NCBI RefSeq assembly: GCF_900456975.1
Contig: NZ_UGYM01000002.1
Span: forward strand, 2,852,001 to 2,916,000
Reading direction: 5' to 3'
Length of the DNA stretch: 64,000 nt
From: Shewanella baltica
GTDB lineage: Bacteria > Pseudomonadota > Gammaproteobacteria > Enterobacterales > Shewanellaceae
The position numbers and the translations under genes were made by a program. The notes under the pieces are model-generated. The model worked only from the letters and a program-made list of their open reading frames with translations, was not told the DNA's origin and did no database searches. Position 1 is the stretch's first letter; every line of letters begins with the position of its first letter. Below are positions 1 to 9,630 of this stretch, one piece after another.

Positions 1-877
1 CGTCTGCAGAAGTACGTGGTCTGAATTGGTCAACGCCAACATCAACACCAGTTCCTTCTTTTGACATTAAATTATATATACCACTACCATTAGGCGTTGT
101 AATTGCATCCAATGCGTCTTGGTTAGCTTGATTAAGTTGAGAACCTTTTATTTGAAGGCGGGTATTATCTGCAGTTGAGCTATACCCAGTATCAGAAATA
201 TCACGATCAGCGGCCCATATTGGTTGCTGAGTCACATGACTCATATTGAATAGCAAACCACCTTTTTCAGAAACTGCCCCAAATGTAATATCTGCCGTAT
301 ATTGACGACCATCATCATATTTCGCGTTTTGTCCACCATAGACAGAAACTTCAACGCCCTCAAAGTTCTTACGCGTTATGATGTTTACAACACCGGCAAT
401 TGCATCAGAACCATAAACTGCAGAAGCACCATCTTTCAGTACCTCAATACGTTCGATAGCTGATGTAGGAATAGTGTTTAAGTCTACAGTTGAACCTAAA
501 GATGAGATCCAGCGTTTACCATTAACAAGCACCAACAAACGTTGGGCGCCTAGGTTACGTAGATCCATGTTAGTTGAGCCATCACCACCGTTGTTAAACG
601 CAGTGTTTAGCGCAGAACCTGCTGCAGGGATAGTTTGCAAGATATCACCGATGCTGATCATACCTGTCGCTTCAAGCTCTTCGCGATTCATCACTAAAAC
701 AGGACTAGCCGCTTCCATATCAGTTCGTTTGATACGAGAACCCGTTACTTCGATGCGTTCTACTTTTTTAGCCCCATCTTCAGCTGCAACTGCAACTGGC
801 GCTGTAAATGTTGCCGCTACAACACTGCTAATCAATGCAACACGAATAGAGTGAGTCAAAATATTATTTCTATGCAT
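1..877 (-). CDS. TonB-dependent outer membrane receptor (5' part; runs off the window)
   Basis: N-terminal 292 residues of a TonB-dependent receptor; the barrel continues beyond base 1. A Sec signal peptide occupies about residues 1-32 (ending AVAA), followed by a TonB-box-like VERIEVTGSRIKR. The plug domain (about 55-180) carries GDILQTIPA, NLGAQRLLVLVNGKR and IERIEVLKDGASAVYGSDA, the usual plug motifs of this family. The ATG at 875-877 is preceded by GGGAGA. The family takes up siderophores, vitamins, peptides or glycans across the outer membrane using TonB-ExbBD energy. The VTGSRIKR start and QTIPAAGSALN region resemble receptors for peptides or carbohydrates more than classical siderophore receptors, but the substrate cannot be told from this part. 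Read by eye from the complementary strand. Confidence 0.9.
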   Translation of the reverse strand, partial: MHRNNILTHSIRVALISSVVAATFTAPVAVAAEDGAKKVERIEVTGSRIKRTDMEAASPVLVMNREELEATGMISIGDILQTIPAAGSALNTAFNNGGDGSTNMDLRNLGAQRLLVLVNGKRWISSLGSTVDLNTIPTSAIERIEVLKDGASAVYGSDAIAGVVNIITRKNFEGVEVSVYGGQNAKYDDGRQYTADITFGAVSEKGGLLFNMSHVTQQPIWAADRDISDTGYSSTADNTRLQIKGSQLNQANQDALDAITTPNGSGIYNLMSKEGTGVDVGVDQFRPRTSAD

Positions 878-1295
878 TGTCTATCTCCCTGGACAATTAT
901 GTTTTTATGTTTTTCTTATATCCCTACTAAATAGGGCTATATACACACCAATGTTTGGCTTAAATGTATATTCGAAACACAATAAATCACATAGAAGATT
1001 AAAACTCAACAAAATTAAAACCAATAAACATAAAATTTAACAAACAATTCTCCATAAGCCACAAGCAAAAAAAACAATACAAATCAACAACATATAATAA
1101 TTTCCAAGTATTAATGCTCTAATGAACTACCATTTGAAATAGAGAATTATTAAATATAAATATAAAAATACTACTTTATAATGACATGAAATAATCTTGT
1201 AAAAATTAAAAAAACAACTAAGCAATAAGCATAAAGAATGAATTACCAGTGTAATTATCAATTTCTCACGAATCTACGCCCATCATTTTAAAAAC
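878..1295. other. AT-rich intergenic region upstream of the TonB receptor
   Basis: About 420 bases with long A and T runs and no credible coding region. It must hold the promoter of the receptor gene on the minus strand. I could not single out one promoter among the many AT-rich hexamers, and no clear Fur box was visible. Confidence 0.5.
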
Positions 1296-1327
1296 AAAAA
1301 AGCCAGTCATTGCTGACTGGCTTTTTG
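1296..1327 (-). terminator. Rho-independent terminator of the porin gene
   Basis: Inverted repeat AGCCAGTCA / TGACTGGCT with a 4-nt loop, flanked by A and T runs, 40 bases past the porin stop on the minus strand. Because both sides carry A/T runs it could work in either direction. Confidence 0.85.
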
Positions 1328-1366
1328 GTAAAATCAGAGGGTTCTTACTTTAAAGAACCTTGAAAC

Positions 1367-2578
1367 TTAGAGCGTGTAACGGATACCGATTGCTACGCCA
1401 TCAGATTCAGAAAGTGCCATTCTGGCTTCTTGGTCTTTATCTGCGCTGGTGAAATCGCTGTAATCTTTACGTGCTTCTATGTACAGAACTGTATTTGGGT
1501 CCCATACAAAGTGTAAACCGACAACTAAGAACTGACGTTTGAATTCATCGTTAGGATCAGCATTGAAGTTAGGCTGAATAACATAATCTTTACCGGCATC
1601 AAGCACGTTGTAAGAAATGAATGGACGTAGGCCATTGTCAAACTTGTAAGAAACTAAACTTTCAATACCATAGGCATCTTTGATCAAACGACCAATGTTG
1701 TCAGTGTCATGGTTTTCTTGTCTGTTAACGTTTGCAGCAGCATATAAACCATCGTTATCGAAGTTACCCCAAGTGATACCTGCACCGTAGATAAGATCAA
1801 CCGCTGTGGTTTGTTCGCCGTTACCAAAACTCACATCAAACTCACCACGGTTAACACCCGCAGTTAGAGTCAACATATCTGTGGCTTTATAGGTCAGCGC
1901 GCCACCATAAGTGTAGTTGTACTCAACTTGTTGAGCCGCTTTATCACCACTTTCCCAGTTCGCTTGACACTGAGCTTGAGTAATATCATCGGTGGTATCA
2001 CAAGTATAGAAGCTGCTGTTTTTCAACTGCGCTTGAACTGCGAAGCTAACATCGCCAAAGGCGTTACGATACTGGACCGTTTTATCACCACGACCCACGC
2101 CGTTTACCGCGCCGTCATCTTTGTTATAAGTGTAAACACCTGCAGTGTTGCCGTCCCACACAAAACCGTAGTTAGTGTTGTAAACGACATCGTACCAAGC
2201 ACCCCACTGCTTACCGATAGTTAGTGTTCCATAAGTGTCATGGGACAGACCTGCGTAACCTAAACGGTTATAGAAGAACTCTTCTTGAACAGATTCGAAG
2301 CGATTGTTATAGACGATATCGCTGCTACCAACTGGGTTTACGCCCCACTCTAATTTAGCAAAGGCTTTCCAACCGTCAGTCAACTCACGATTAAAACCAA
2401 AATTAATGCGAGATGCGCCGTTAACAACCTCAGTTTCCCCTTGAGTGTTGATCACGCGTGCATCAATAAAACCACCGATTTCTACGGCATTTTTATTATC
2501 TTTATAGATCTCGATAGCCGAGACTGATGGTACTAAAAAAATTGCTGCAAGCGCAGTTGCTACTAACGTCTTGTTCAT
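1367..2578 (-). CDS. Outer membrane porin (general diffusion type)
   Basis: About 403-residue porin. The chosen ATG (2576-2578) begins MNKTLVATALAAIFLVPSVSA, a clean signal peptide; a longer reading to 2650 only adds a charged, non-signal leader. The mature protein is rich in amphipathic beta segments, such as GFIDARVINTQ near the start, and ends in a Tyr-rich strand closing IGIRYTL, close to the aromatic C-terminus used for barrel assembly. It contains a TCDTTDDITQAQCQA loop whose two Cys may be disulfide bonded. Such porins form trimers that pass small hydrophilic solutes. Monocistronic, with its own terminator. The family is secure; selectivity is unknown. Confidence 0.88.
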   Translation of the reverse strand: MNKTLVATALAAIFLVPSVSAIEIYKDNKNAVEIGGFIDARVINTQGETEVVNGASRINFGFNRELTDGWKAFAKLEWGVNPVGSSDIVYNNRFESVQEEFFYNRLGYAGLSHDTYGTLTIGKQWGAWYDVVYNTNYGFVWDGNTAGVYTYNKDDGAVNGVGRGDKTVQYRNAFGDVSFAVQAQLKNSSFYTCDTTDDITQAQCQANWESGDKAAQQVEYNYTYGGALTYKATDMLTLTAGVNRGEFDVSFGNGEQTTAVDLIYGAGITWGNFDNDGLYAAANVNRQENHDTDNIGRLIKDAYGIESLVSYKFDNGLRPFISYNVLDAGKDYVIQPNFNADPNDEFKRQFLVVGLHFVWDPNTVLYIEARKDYSDFTSADKDQEARMALSESDGVAIGIRYTL

Positions 2579-2730
2579 TTGGTGCTTAACCTTTTTTTGT
2601 TTATGTTCTGCCAACGTCATTCCGTTGTTATATTTCCTTACAATTTCCACTTAAAGGGTAGCAAATTTTCAATATCCCCTCAAAGCGAAACCTAAAGAAT
2701 ATGTCGATTAACATCACAAAAACAAACCAG

Positions 2731-2753
2731 TTAACCTCTACAAAACAGGTTAA
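2731..2753. repeat. Small inverted repeat between polB and the porin gene
   Basis: TTAACCT-N9-AGGTTAA lies 50-70 bases beyond the polB stop and upstream of the porin gene on the same strand. It could be a weak hairpin or a regulatory site for the porin; there is no T run, so I do not call it a terminator. Confidence 0.3.
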
Positions 2754-2801
2754 AACGCTACATTCGCCACCTATCGCAACACATAAGGAACATTAAAAAC
2801 A

Positions 2802-5249
2802 CTATATTAACAGCAACTGCTTTGACGCAATATCCATGTAGTTTAGTTTCATTATCGAAAATACCGGTTCTGCAATAGGGCTAATTTGCTTATCAATGTA
2901 GTATTGGTAATCAATTGGTGACGTTCTGTACAGTAAGGGTTCCGGTCCATTTACAGTAATCAGGTAGTCAATTTGCGCCCCACGCTTGCCAAAAGAGACA
3001 TCACCTGTTAAGCCGCATAGTTGTTGGGCGACTTTAACATGTGGTGAAGATTTAGCCGTGTAATCTTCAATATTGCGCCGCATGCGTTTACGAAATACCA
3101 AATCATTATCCAACTGACCATCAAGCAGTTTTTCAAACACGCTGGCTAAATAAACACTGATATCCCTTTGGTTAAACATTCGCTCATAGAGTGACTCTTG
3201 GAGTTTGCGCGCTAAGGGGCTCCAATCACTACGCACTTGTTCCATACCTTTAAAGGTGAGCTCAAGTTCATCGCTCGCATTGCGCCACGCGCCAACATAA
3301 CGTTTTTTACTGCCTTCTAATGAGCCTCTTAAGGTTGGCATAAAGAACTGCTCGTAATGCCGCTCAAACTGTAACTCGAGAAAACTCTCAACTTGGTGTT
3401 CAGCACAGATCTTAGCCTGCCACTTAGCATTGATATCCTGCGCTAGTGTTTTACCTAAAGCGTTAATGTCAGAAAGATCAGGCTCGCTGCCAAGCCAGAC
3501 AAAGGTCGAATCCGTATCGCCGTAAATCACTTGATAGCCCATCTCCTCTATCCATGCGCGGGTTTGTTTCATGATTTGATGGCCGCGCATCGTGATCGAA
3601 CTTGCCAACTTAGCATCATGGAACACGCAGCCTTGAGAGCCTAAAACCCCATACAGCGAGTTCATGATAATTTTTATCGCTTGGGATAACGGCGCATTGT
3701 GCTCACGCTTGGCCTTTTCGCGCTGCTCAGATAAGGTTTGAATTAGCTTAGGTAAAATAGGCTGTTGCCGACTGAAACGGCCGCCAAGAAACCCCGCAAC
3801 ACATTCAGAGTCAGGCATCTGCAAACCTTCAATCAATCCCTTAGGATCGATCAAAAAGGTGCGAATAATGGAGGGATACAGACTTTTAAAATCGAACACT
3901 AAGATGTGTTTATAAAGACCCGGCACAGAATCCATCACGTAGCCGCCAGGACTTTCAATGCCCTGACTCACAGGCTCTGCTGGAGCGACATAACCCGCGC
4001 GATGTAAATGTGGTAAATACAAATGATTAAACGCCGCCACCGAAGCCCCTACCCGCCCGAGTTCTAAACCTGTCAGTTCAGCACGCGCGAGGGCAAAATC
4101 CCACAATTGAGTGTGAGTAAAAATATCCCATACTAGACGGCTATCGGTAAGATTATAATGGGCTAAGGCTTGTTTATCGGTCTTAAACAGCTGGTCAATT
4201 TCTTCAACGCGGTTATCCACGTTATGAATGGCCTTGCCTTCACCTAATAGTTGCCGCGACACAAATTCCAACGAAAAACGCTCAAAGCGATAAAAAGCGG
4301 CCTTGAGCCAATCGATACCATCGAGTACCACACGGCCCGGTAAGACTAAGGTTTCTGGGCGAAACTTATTGTCAACTTTCCAATCGAGCTTAGCACCGCC
4401 GCGGCCAATGGTGAGCGGAATACGATGTAATAATGCGCGGCGTGACAATAGCGCGAGATCGAAACTCACCAATGACCAACCGATAATAAAGTCAGGATCA
4501 AACTCATGGAACCACGCGATTAATCGATGGATCAGCGCAGCTTCATCGGCTACCCATTCAATATATTCGGGGGAGTTTGATTCAGCTTCGCCCACCATAA
4601 TCACTTTTTCATAAGTCTGCTTGAGGCTGCCTTGCCCCACGTCTCGGCCACTGTCTTGACCATATAGCGCGACCGAATAGAGTAAGCCCTCAAAGCTGCA
4701 TTCAAAATCCAGTGAGATACAGCGTAAATTCACCGCCGTTAAAGGGGCAATACTCTTAGCCCGCTCGGCGATAAACACGGGCAGCGAGTTAGCCTCAAGA
4801 CTGTCGCTAGTCGGCGCGAGGAGACTACTCGTCGCAGATAAACGCCCTAAAAACGCCACATCAAGCGCCACAAACCGCTCGATTAAATAACGCTGTTCGG
4901 GCCGAATATCGGCTTCAAATAAAGGGATGTCGGCATCTTTCGCGATGCGCTGTAAGGTACGTAAGCTGTTGCTGGATTTTGCATAAACACCACTGACCGC
5001 GCCGCCTTTAAAGCTTTTGAGCGCTAACGGCACAAATCGCAATACTTGACCCGGCGTTTGTAACTGTAAAGCCGCCACATCCGTTTGATGACAAAAACAA
5101 ATGTGTTCAGTGCCTTGAACTTCCACCAACACAGGGCCTTGAGCGGTCGCCAGATAATACTGCAACACTAAACTCCCATGACGATGAATCGTATGGCGTG
5201 TTAAGACTCGACCTTGTACACTAACGGCCGCTGTTGCCTCAGGCTTCAT
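2802..5249 (-). CDS. polB: DNA polymerase II (family B)
   Basis: SOS-inducible family B DNA polymerase used in replication restart and bypass. It is 815 residues from the ATG at 5247-5249, a little longer than E. coli Pol II (783). An in-frame TTG at 5264 would add five residues but has no better ribosome site. The 3'-5' exonuclease is shown by Exo I SLDFECSF (about residue 180) and Exo II GWSLVSFDLALL. Polymerase motifs A DFKSLYPSIIRTF, B KIIMNSLYGVLGS and C YGDTDSTFV are all present, so it should be catalytically competent. It is divergent from dinG with a LexA-type box between them, matching SOS control of both genes in E. coli (polB = dinA). Confidence 0.97.
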   Translation of the reverse strand: MKPEATAAVSVQGRVLTRHTIHRHGSLVLQYYLATAQGPVLVEVQGTEHICFCHQTDVAALQLQTPGQVLRFVPLALKSFKGGAVSGVYAKSSNSLRTLQRIAKDADIPLFEADIRPEQRYLIERFVALDVAFLGRLSATSSLLAPTSDSLEANSLPVFIAERAKSIAPLTAVNLRCISLDFECSFEGLLYSVALYGQDSGRDVGQGSLKQTYEKVIMVGEAESNSPEYIEWVADEAALIHRLIAWFHEFDPDFIIGWSLVSFDLALLSRRALLHRIPLTIGRGGAKLDWKVDNKFRPETLVLPGRVVLDGIDWLKAAFYRFERFSLEFVSRQLLGEGKAIHNVDNRVEEIDQLFKTDKQALAHYNLTDSRLVWDIFTHTQLWDFALARAELTGLELGRVGASVAAFNHLYLPHLHRAGYVAPAEPVSQGIESPGGYVMDSVPGLYKHILVFDFKSLYPSIIRTFLIDPKGLIEGLQMPDSECVAGFLGGRFSRQQPILPKLIQTLSEQREKAKREHNAPLSQAIKIIMNSLYGVLGSQGCVFHDAKLASSITMRGHQIMKQTRAWIEEMGYQVIYGDTDSTFVWLGSEPDLSDINALGKTLAQDINAKWQAKICAEHQVESFLELQFERHYEQFFMPTLRGSLEGSKKRYVGAWRNASDELELTFKGMEQVRSDWSPLARKLQESLYERMFNQRDISVYLASVFEKLLDGQLDNDLVFRKRMRRNIEDYTAKSSPHVKVAQQLCGLTGDVSFGKRGAQIDYLITVNGPEPLLYRTSPIDYQYYIDKQISPIAEPVFSIMKLNYMDIASKQLLLI

Positions 5250-5345
5250 CGCATTGGTTCCCAAATCGCGTAGCTAGTCAATTTAGATGGTTCCTCAATT
5301 TAAATGCCGCTAAATGGCAGAAAAGTTTCTTAGGCTATGCAATCA

Positions 5346-5361
5346 CTGTTATTATGTACAG
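5346..5361. promoter_or_regulatory. LexA (SOS) box shared by polB and dinG
   Basis: CTGTTATTATGTACAG fits the gamma-proteobacterial LexA operator CTGT-N8-ACAG exactly. It lies 26 bases upstream of the dinG ATG and about 97 upstream of the polB ATG. Both genes are classical SOS genes in E. coli, so one operator may repress both divergent promoters. Confidence 0.85.
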
Positions 5362-5386
5362 CATTAATTCGATAAAGTAGTGACGC

Positions 5387-7459
5387 ATGTTACCTGACAA
5401 TGTAAAAACCCAGATCCGCGCCATCTATAAGGATATCGCTACCGCCTTGCCTCATTTTAGGCCGCGCCGCGAACAAAACTATATGGTGGCGGAAATCTCT
5501 AAGACCCTCGCCGGCGACTATGACAAAGATAGACGCATCATAGTGGTCGAAGCAGGGACTGGTATCGGTAAATCATTGTCTTATATTCTCGGTACCATTC
5601 CACTGGCATTAGCGAGCAAGAAAAAAGTCTGTATCGCCACCGCGACCGTCGCCCTGCAAGAACAATTACTGCATAAAGACTTGCCCTTCTTCCTTGAGCA
5701 ATCCGGTTTAAATTTCCGCTTTGGCCTAGTCAAAGGTCGACAACGTTATGTATGTCTATCGAAACTGGCGATGCTCATCGGTGACGACAACAGTACACAA
5801 ATGGCCATGTGGCAGACTAAGCCTGACAATAGCCAAGTGGCTATGATGCATGGCCTGTTAAAAGACTATAACGAAGGTCGCTGGAACGGTGAAATCGATA
5901 CCTTAGCCGTGCCGCTGCCCGATCACCTGTGGCAACAAATCGCCTGCGACAAACACAGCTGCCATCGCCAAGTCGCCAGCCACAGAAATTGCCCGTTCCA
6001 TAAGGCCCGTGAAGATGTCGATACCTGGGACGTGCTCATCGCCAACCACAGCTTGTTATTTGCCGATTTAGAATTAGGTGGCGGCGTGATTTTGCCCGAT
6101 CCAGAAGACGTGTTTTATGTTATCGACGAGGCACATCACTTACCGATTGTGGCGCGGGATTTCTCCAGTGCACAGGCCACGCTGAGGGGCGCCTGCGACT
6201 GGCTCGAAAAAATTGGCAAAACCTGCGCTAAGTTACAAAACCAAATAAAGAGCAACAACATCATTGCCCCCGCGCAGGCGATGCAGGATCACTTAGGCGA
6301 TCTTATCGCCCAGCTCAATCAAGTGGCTCACTATTGCGATACCCAGACAAAGCACTTTGCCAATCCTGAAAACCGTCTGCGTTTTGAGCACGGCAAACTG
6401 CCGGACTCATTACTCATTCTGGCTGAAAACCTTGCTGTGACCTCTAATCTTGCCCTCAAGCAGTTTAATAAAATGCTATCACTGCTGGCCGAAGCGATTA
6501 AAGATGGCGACATTCCTAAACATCAATCCGAAGCACTATTAGCCGAAACCGGATTTATGCTGCAAAGGCTCGAGAATCTACAAAAATTGTGGAAGATGAT
6601 GGCCAAGGAAGATAAACATAAAGGTGCCCCTATGGCGCGCTGGGTCGAGCTCATCACAGGTAAACAAGTGGATTATCTGTTTAGCGCCTCGCCTATCGAA
6701 GTTGGCTTTATGCTGGAATCCATGCTGTGGCAGAAAGCCGCGGGCGTAGTTTTATGTAGCGCCACGCTGCGCGCACTCAATAACTTCGACCATTTTGTGC
6801 ATCAAGTCGGTTTATCACTCAACGATGGCAGCCGTTATTTAGCCTTACAATCGCCCTTCGATTATCCCAATAACGCGACACTTTATTTACCCAAAATGCG
6901 CACTGAGCCGACGGACGATGCCTATACGGCTGAACTTGCGGAGCAAATCGTCACTCTGATTGAAGGAGAAATGGCTACCTTAGTGTTATTCGCCTCCTAC
7001 TGGCAGATGGAAAAAGTGGTTGAATTACTTAAAGGTAAACTCACCACTGAGCTGCTTATTCAAGGCAATGCGCCACGGCAACAGTTGTTAGAGAATCATA
7101 AAGCTAAGTGCGATAAAGGCGAACCGAGCATATTATTCGGCACCGGCAGTTTCTCTGAAGGTCTCGACTTACCCGGCGATTATCTGACGAACTTGATCGT
7201 CACTAAACTGCCCTTTGCGGTGCCAACCTCGCCCGTTGAACAAGCCCATGCGGAATATGTCAAAGTCAAAGGCGGCAATCCCTTCTTGCAACTGACTATC
7301 CCAGATGCTTCACGTAAGCTTATTCAAAGTTGTGGTAGATTACTGCGTAAAGAGCAAGATTATGGCCGAGTCACCATTTTAGATAGGCGGTTAGTTACTA
7401 AACGCTATGGCAAGTCCTTGCTGGACGCCTTACCGCCCTTTAGACGTGTCATAGAGTAG
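5387..7459 (+). CDS. dinG: ATP-dependent DNA helicase DinG
   Basis: XPD-like superfamily 2 5'-3' helicase with an iron-sulfur cluster, acting on R-loops, D-loops and replication-transcription conflicts. It has 690 residues (E. coli 716). Walker A is EAGTGIGKS (about 55-63) and the DEAH box is at 247-250. The four Fe-S Cys are visible at about 122, 187, 192 and 202 (RYVC, CDKHSC, NCPF), spaced as in E. coli DinG. Motif VI reads QSCGRLLRKEQDYG near the C-terminus. It starts 26 bases after a LexA box and heads a run of closely spaced plus-strand genes. Confidence 0.96.
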   Translation: MLPDNVKTQIRAIYKDIATALPHFRPRREQNYMVAEISKTLAGDYDKDRRIIVVEAGTGIGKSLSYILGTIPLALASKKKVCIATATVALQEQLLHKDLPFFLEQSGLNFRFGLVKGRQRYVCLSKLAMLIGDDNSTQMAMWQTKPDNSQVAMMHGLLKDYNEGRWNGEIDTLAVPLPDHLWQQIACDKHSCHRQVASHRNCPFHKAREDVDTWDVLIANHSLLFADLELGGGVILPDPEDVFYVIDEAHHLPIVARDFSSAQATLRGACDWLEKIGKTCAKLQNQIKSNNIIAPAQAMQDHLGDLIAQLNQVAHYCDTQTKHFANPENRLRFEHGKLPDSLLILAENLAVTSNLALKQFNKMLSLLAEAIKDGDIPKHQSEALLAETGFMLQRLENLQKLWKMMAKEDKHKGAPMARWVELITGKQVDYLFSASPIEVGFMLESMLWQKAAGVVLCSATLRALNNFDHFVHQVGLSLNDGSRYLALQSPFDYPNNATLYLPKMRTEPTDDAYTAELAEQIVTLIEGEMATLVLFASYWQMEKVVELLKGKLTTELLIQGNAPRQQLLENHKAKCDKGEPSILFGTGSFSEGLDLPGDYLTNLIVTKLPFAVPTSPVEQAHAEYVKVKGGNPFLQLTIPDASRKLIQSCGRLLRKEQDYGRVTILDRRLVTKRYGKSLLDALPPFRRVIE

Positions 7460-7468
7460 GATTAAAAT

Positions 7469-8242
7469 TTGGAATTGTTACTCGAGCCCAGTCATTGGGC
7501 CCTGTTGGCAGTTATAGGTCTTATCGCTGGGTTCATCGATGCTGTTGTTGGCGGCGGTGGCCTATTGTCGATCCCCGCACTGTTAACCTTAGGCATTGCA
7601 CCGCACACCGTATTAGGTACCAATAAGTTAGCCGCCAGTTTTGGCTCTTCAATGGCGGCTTGGACCTATTATCGTCAGCACCTTTTTAAACCCTCGTTTT
7701 GGTACATGGCCTTTATTGCCACCTTTATTGGTGCCGTATTGGGTAGTTTCTTAGTCTATTTAGTCGATACCCAATGGCTCGAAAAAGTCCTGCCACTGCT
7801 GATCATTGGCATCGCCATTTACAGTTTAATCAGCCCCAATGCGATATCAGATGTTAACTGCCAAGCCCCAACCAGCAAACCACCCGCCAAGCAACAATGG
7901 CTACAGGGACTCGCTTTAGGCACTTATGATGGCTTTGCCGGCCCTGGCATTGGCGCGTTTTGGACTGTCACATCCGGCTCTTTGTATAAACTGCCTTTAC
8001 TGCACAGTTGCGGCCTCGCCCGTGCAATGACCTTCACCAGCAACTTGACCGCATTGACTATCTTTGGCTGGCTTGGGCAGGTAGAGTGGCAAATAGGTTT
8101 GTGGATGGGATTATGCATGATGTTAGGCTCATTTATCGGCGCCCGCTGCGCGATTAAATTTGGCATGCCCTTTATTCGTCCACTGTTTATTTTGATCGTG
8201 CTAATGATTGCAGCAAATTTGGCATGGAGCGCATGGTTGTGA
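7469..8242 (+). CDS. TSUP-family (TauE/SafE) membrane permease, YfcA-like
   Basis: 257-residue polytopic inner-membrane protein. It has the two-fold glycine-rich signature of the TauE/SafE family: GFIDAVVGGGGLLSIPAL near residue 22-39 and the matching GTYDGFAGPGIGAF in the second half (about residues 151-164). About 7-8 hydrophobic helices are separated by a short soluble linker around DVNCQAPTSKPPAKQ. The start is TTG, 9 bases after the dinG stop, with AGGA in the dinG stop region. Its 3' end overlaps priC. The family exports sulfite or organosulfonates in some bacteria; the substrate here is unknown. Confidence 0.85.
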   Translation: MELLLEPSHWALLAVIGLIAGFIDAVVGGGGLLSIPALLTLGIAPHTVLGTNKLAASFGSSMAAWTYYRQHLFKPSFWYMAFIATFIGAVLGSFLVYLVDTQWLEKVLPLLIIGIAIYSLISPNAISDVNCQAPTSKPPAKQQWLQGLALGTYDGFAGPGIGAFWTVTSGSLYKLPLLHSCGLARAMTFTSNLTALTIFGWLGQVEWQIGLWMGLCMMLGSFIGARCAIKFGMPFIRPLFILIVLMIAANLAWSAWL

Positions 8243-8901
8243 ACACCCAACAATTACTGGTGATGCTGAAAAATCAGCTCAAAGCCCTAGAGCAAGAAGT
8301 ACTGCAGCACGATAATCGACTCGCGCCGCCGCAGCGTAAACTCCTGCAAGAAACGGAGCGCTTTAATCATTCGCTGTTTGTCCAACACGGCGCTCAACTC
8401 GGCCCCTGTATTGAACAAATTCGGAGCAGCATTATACAGCTCGAAAAACAAATTAAGCTCAAACTCGCCCCCCAGACGATTGCCCTCAGCTGTGAGCGCA
8501 TCCAAGACAGATTCACCGCCGTCAAACGGGCCTTGCTGACGACCTCTATCGACATTAAGTCCAAGACTCAGCAACGTGCCAGTAGCCGCGCCCGTTTTGC
8601 TCAGCGTCAGAATCAGTCTCACCAAGCCAGTGGTTTCGATTGGATCGCCAATAACGTGATGCAAAATAGTCACGAGATCTATGAAGAATTGAACAAACAC
8701 CTGAATTGGGCGAAAAAATTTGAACAAAAAATTGAAGAAATGGAATCAAAACTTGAAAACTGTCATAGTGCTGACAAAATAAAATTGCAAAATGACATCC
8801 TTTTGATGCATCGTCGTCTAGGAAAATGCAGGCAAGCTATTAGTTATATAGAAGATCGCATTCAAATATTCGAACGTCCGTATCAGAGTAATAATCGTTA
8901 A
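8224..8901 (+). CDS. priC: Primosomal replication protein N'' (PriC)
   Basis: PriC loads DnaB at abandoned forks in the PriA-independent restart route. The C-terminal half has the family pattern ELNKHLNWAKKFEQKIEE ... MHRRLGKCRQAISYIEDRI. It is highly charged and helical, with QxxQ-rich coiled-coil-like stretches. At 225 residues it is longer than E. coli PriC (about 175), mostly through a variable basic middle (SSRARFAQRQNQSHQ). The first 19 bases overlap the TSUP gene end; the ATG at 8233 or the GTG at 8236 are alternative starts. Its location behind dinG puts a restart factor in a probably SOS-controlled run. Confidence 0.85.
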   Translation: MERMVVNTQQLLVMLKNQLKALEQEVLQHDNRLAPPQRKLLQETERFNHSLFVQHGAQLGPCIEQIRSSIIQLEKQIKLKLAPQTIALSCERIQDRFTAVKRALLTTSIDIKSKTQQRASSRARFAQRQNQSHQASGFDWIANNVMQNSHEIYEELNKHLNWAKKFEQKIEEMESKLENCHSADKIKLQNDILLMHRRLGKCRQAISYIEDRIQIFERPYQSNNR

Positions 8902-8911
8902 GGAGTAACAA

Positions 8912-9601
8912 TTGAAATCACTTTTGCCAATCAGCAGCCTGCTAGTATTACTCGGTTCTGCTTCAGCCTTCGCCGCAGATCTCAACATTCCGATGTCATT
9001 TGAGTACCTTGCACTCGATGGTAAAAAAGTCGAGTCTAGCGTGTTCAATCATAAAAGCAGCTTAGAATTGACACCTGGCACTCATAAAATCGCCATTCGT
9101 TACCATGAGATGGTAGAAGACGATTTTAGCGATAGCCAAACCTTTGTTAAATCAGCCCCTTTCATCGTGACCTTAGACGTTGATGGCGACTATCAATATT
9201 ACCTCCAAGCCGCCGAAGGCAAAGTCGTTAAAAAGCCAAAAGTTTACGCGCAAAACCCACAAATCAAATTGACCCGTGGCGACAAAGGCGATGTCAATTT
9301 CCAAGTGGTGAATACCAATTTAGAAGAAGAAAGCTTTGTGTCTCGCCTTTTCAGTGGTAATCAAGCCGTTGACGTTTCGGGAACTGCCGCAGCAGCAACC
9401 GGTGCAGCAGGCGCTGTGGTTGCCGTTGCACCAGCACCCGTGGCAACATCGGCTACCGTTAGCGCAACCTCACTCACAGCTCCCGTAGACACTTCTAAAG
9501 CAACAGCTGCCAATCCACAACAAATGTTGCAATACTGGTGGTTACAAGCGGATGAGAAAACACGTAAAGAATTTATGAGCTGGGCAATTTCACAGTTATA
9601 A
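8912..9601 (+). CDS. DUF2057 family periplasmic protein (YccT-like)
   Basis: 229-residue exported protein of unknown function. The signal peptide is [21 protein letters not shown]. The DUF2057 region follows: [17 protein letters not shown], then [16 protein letters not shown] (the LxxGxHxIxxRY pattern), with QLxRxxxGDV-like [15 protein letters not shown] after it. An Ala/Thr/Val-rich low-complexity stretch (about residues 150-195) links to a C-terminal [21 protein letters not shown] helix. The start is TTG; a strong AGGAG six bases upstream fixes it. E. coli YccT has been linked to curli control, but I would not transfer that role. Confidence 0.8.
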
Positions 9602-9630
9602 CGACTTACGATAACGAGGTTTAGTCAATA

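Noticed and set aside
474..854. 126-residue reading frame on the plus strand at the left end
   Set aside because: It lies antisense to the signal peptide and plug of the TonB receptor, which has clear family motifs; the plus-strand reading has none.
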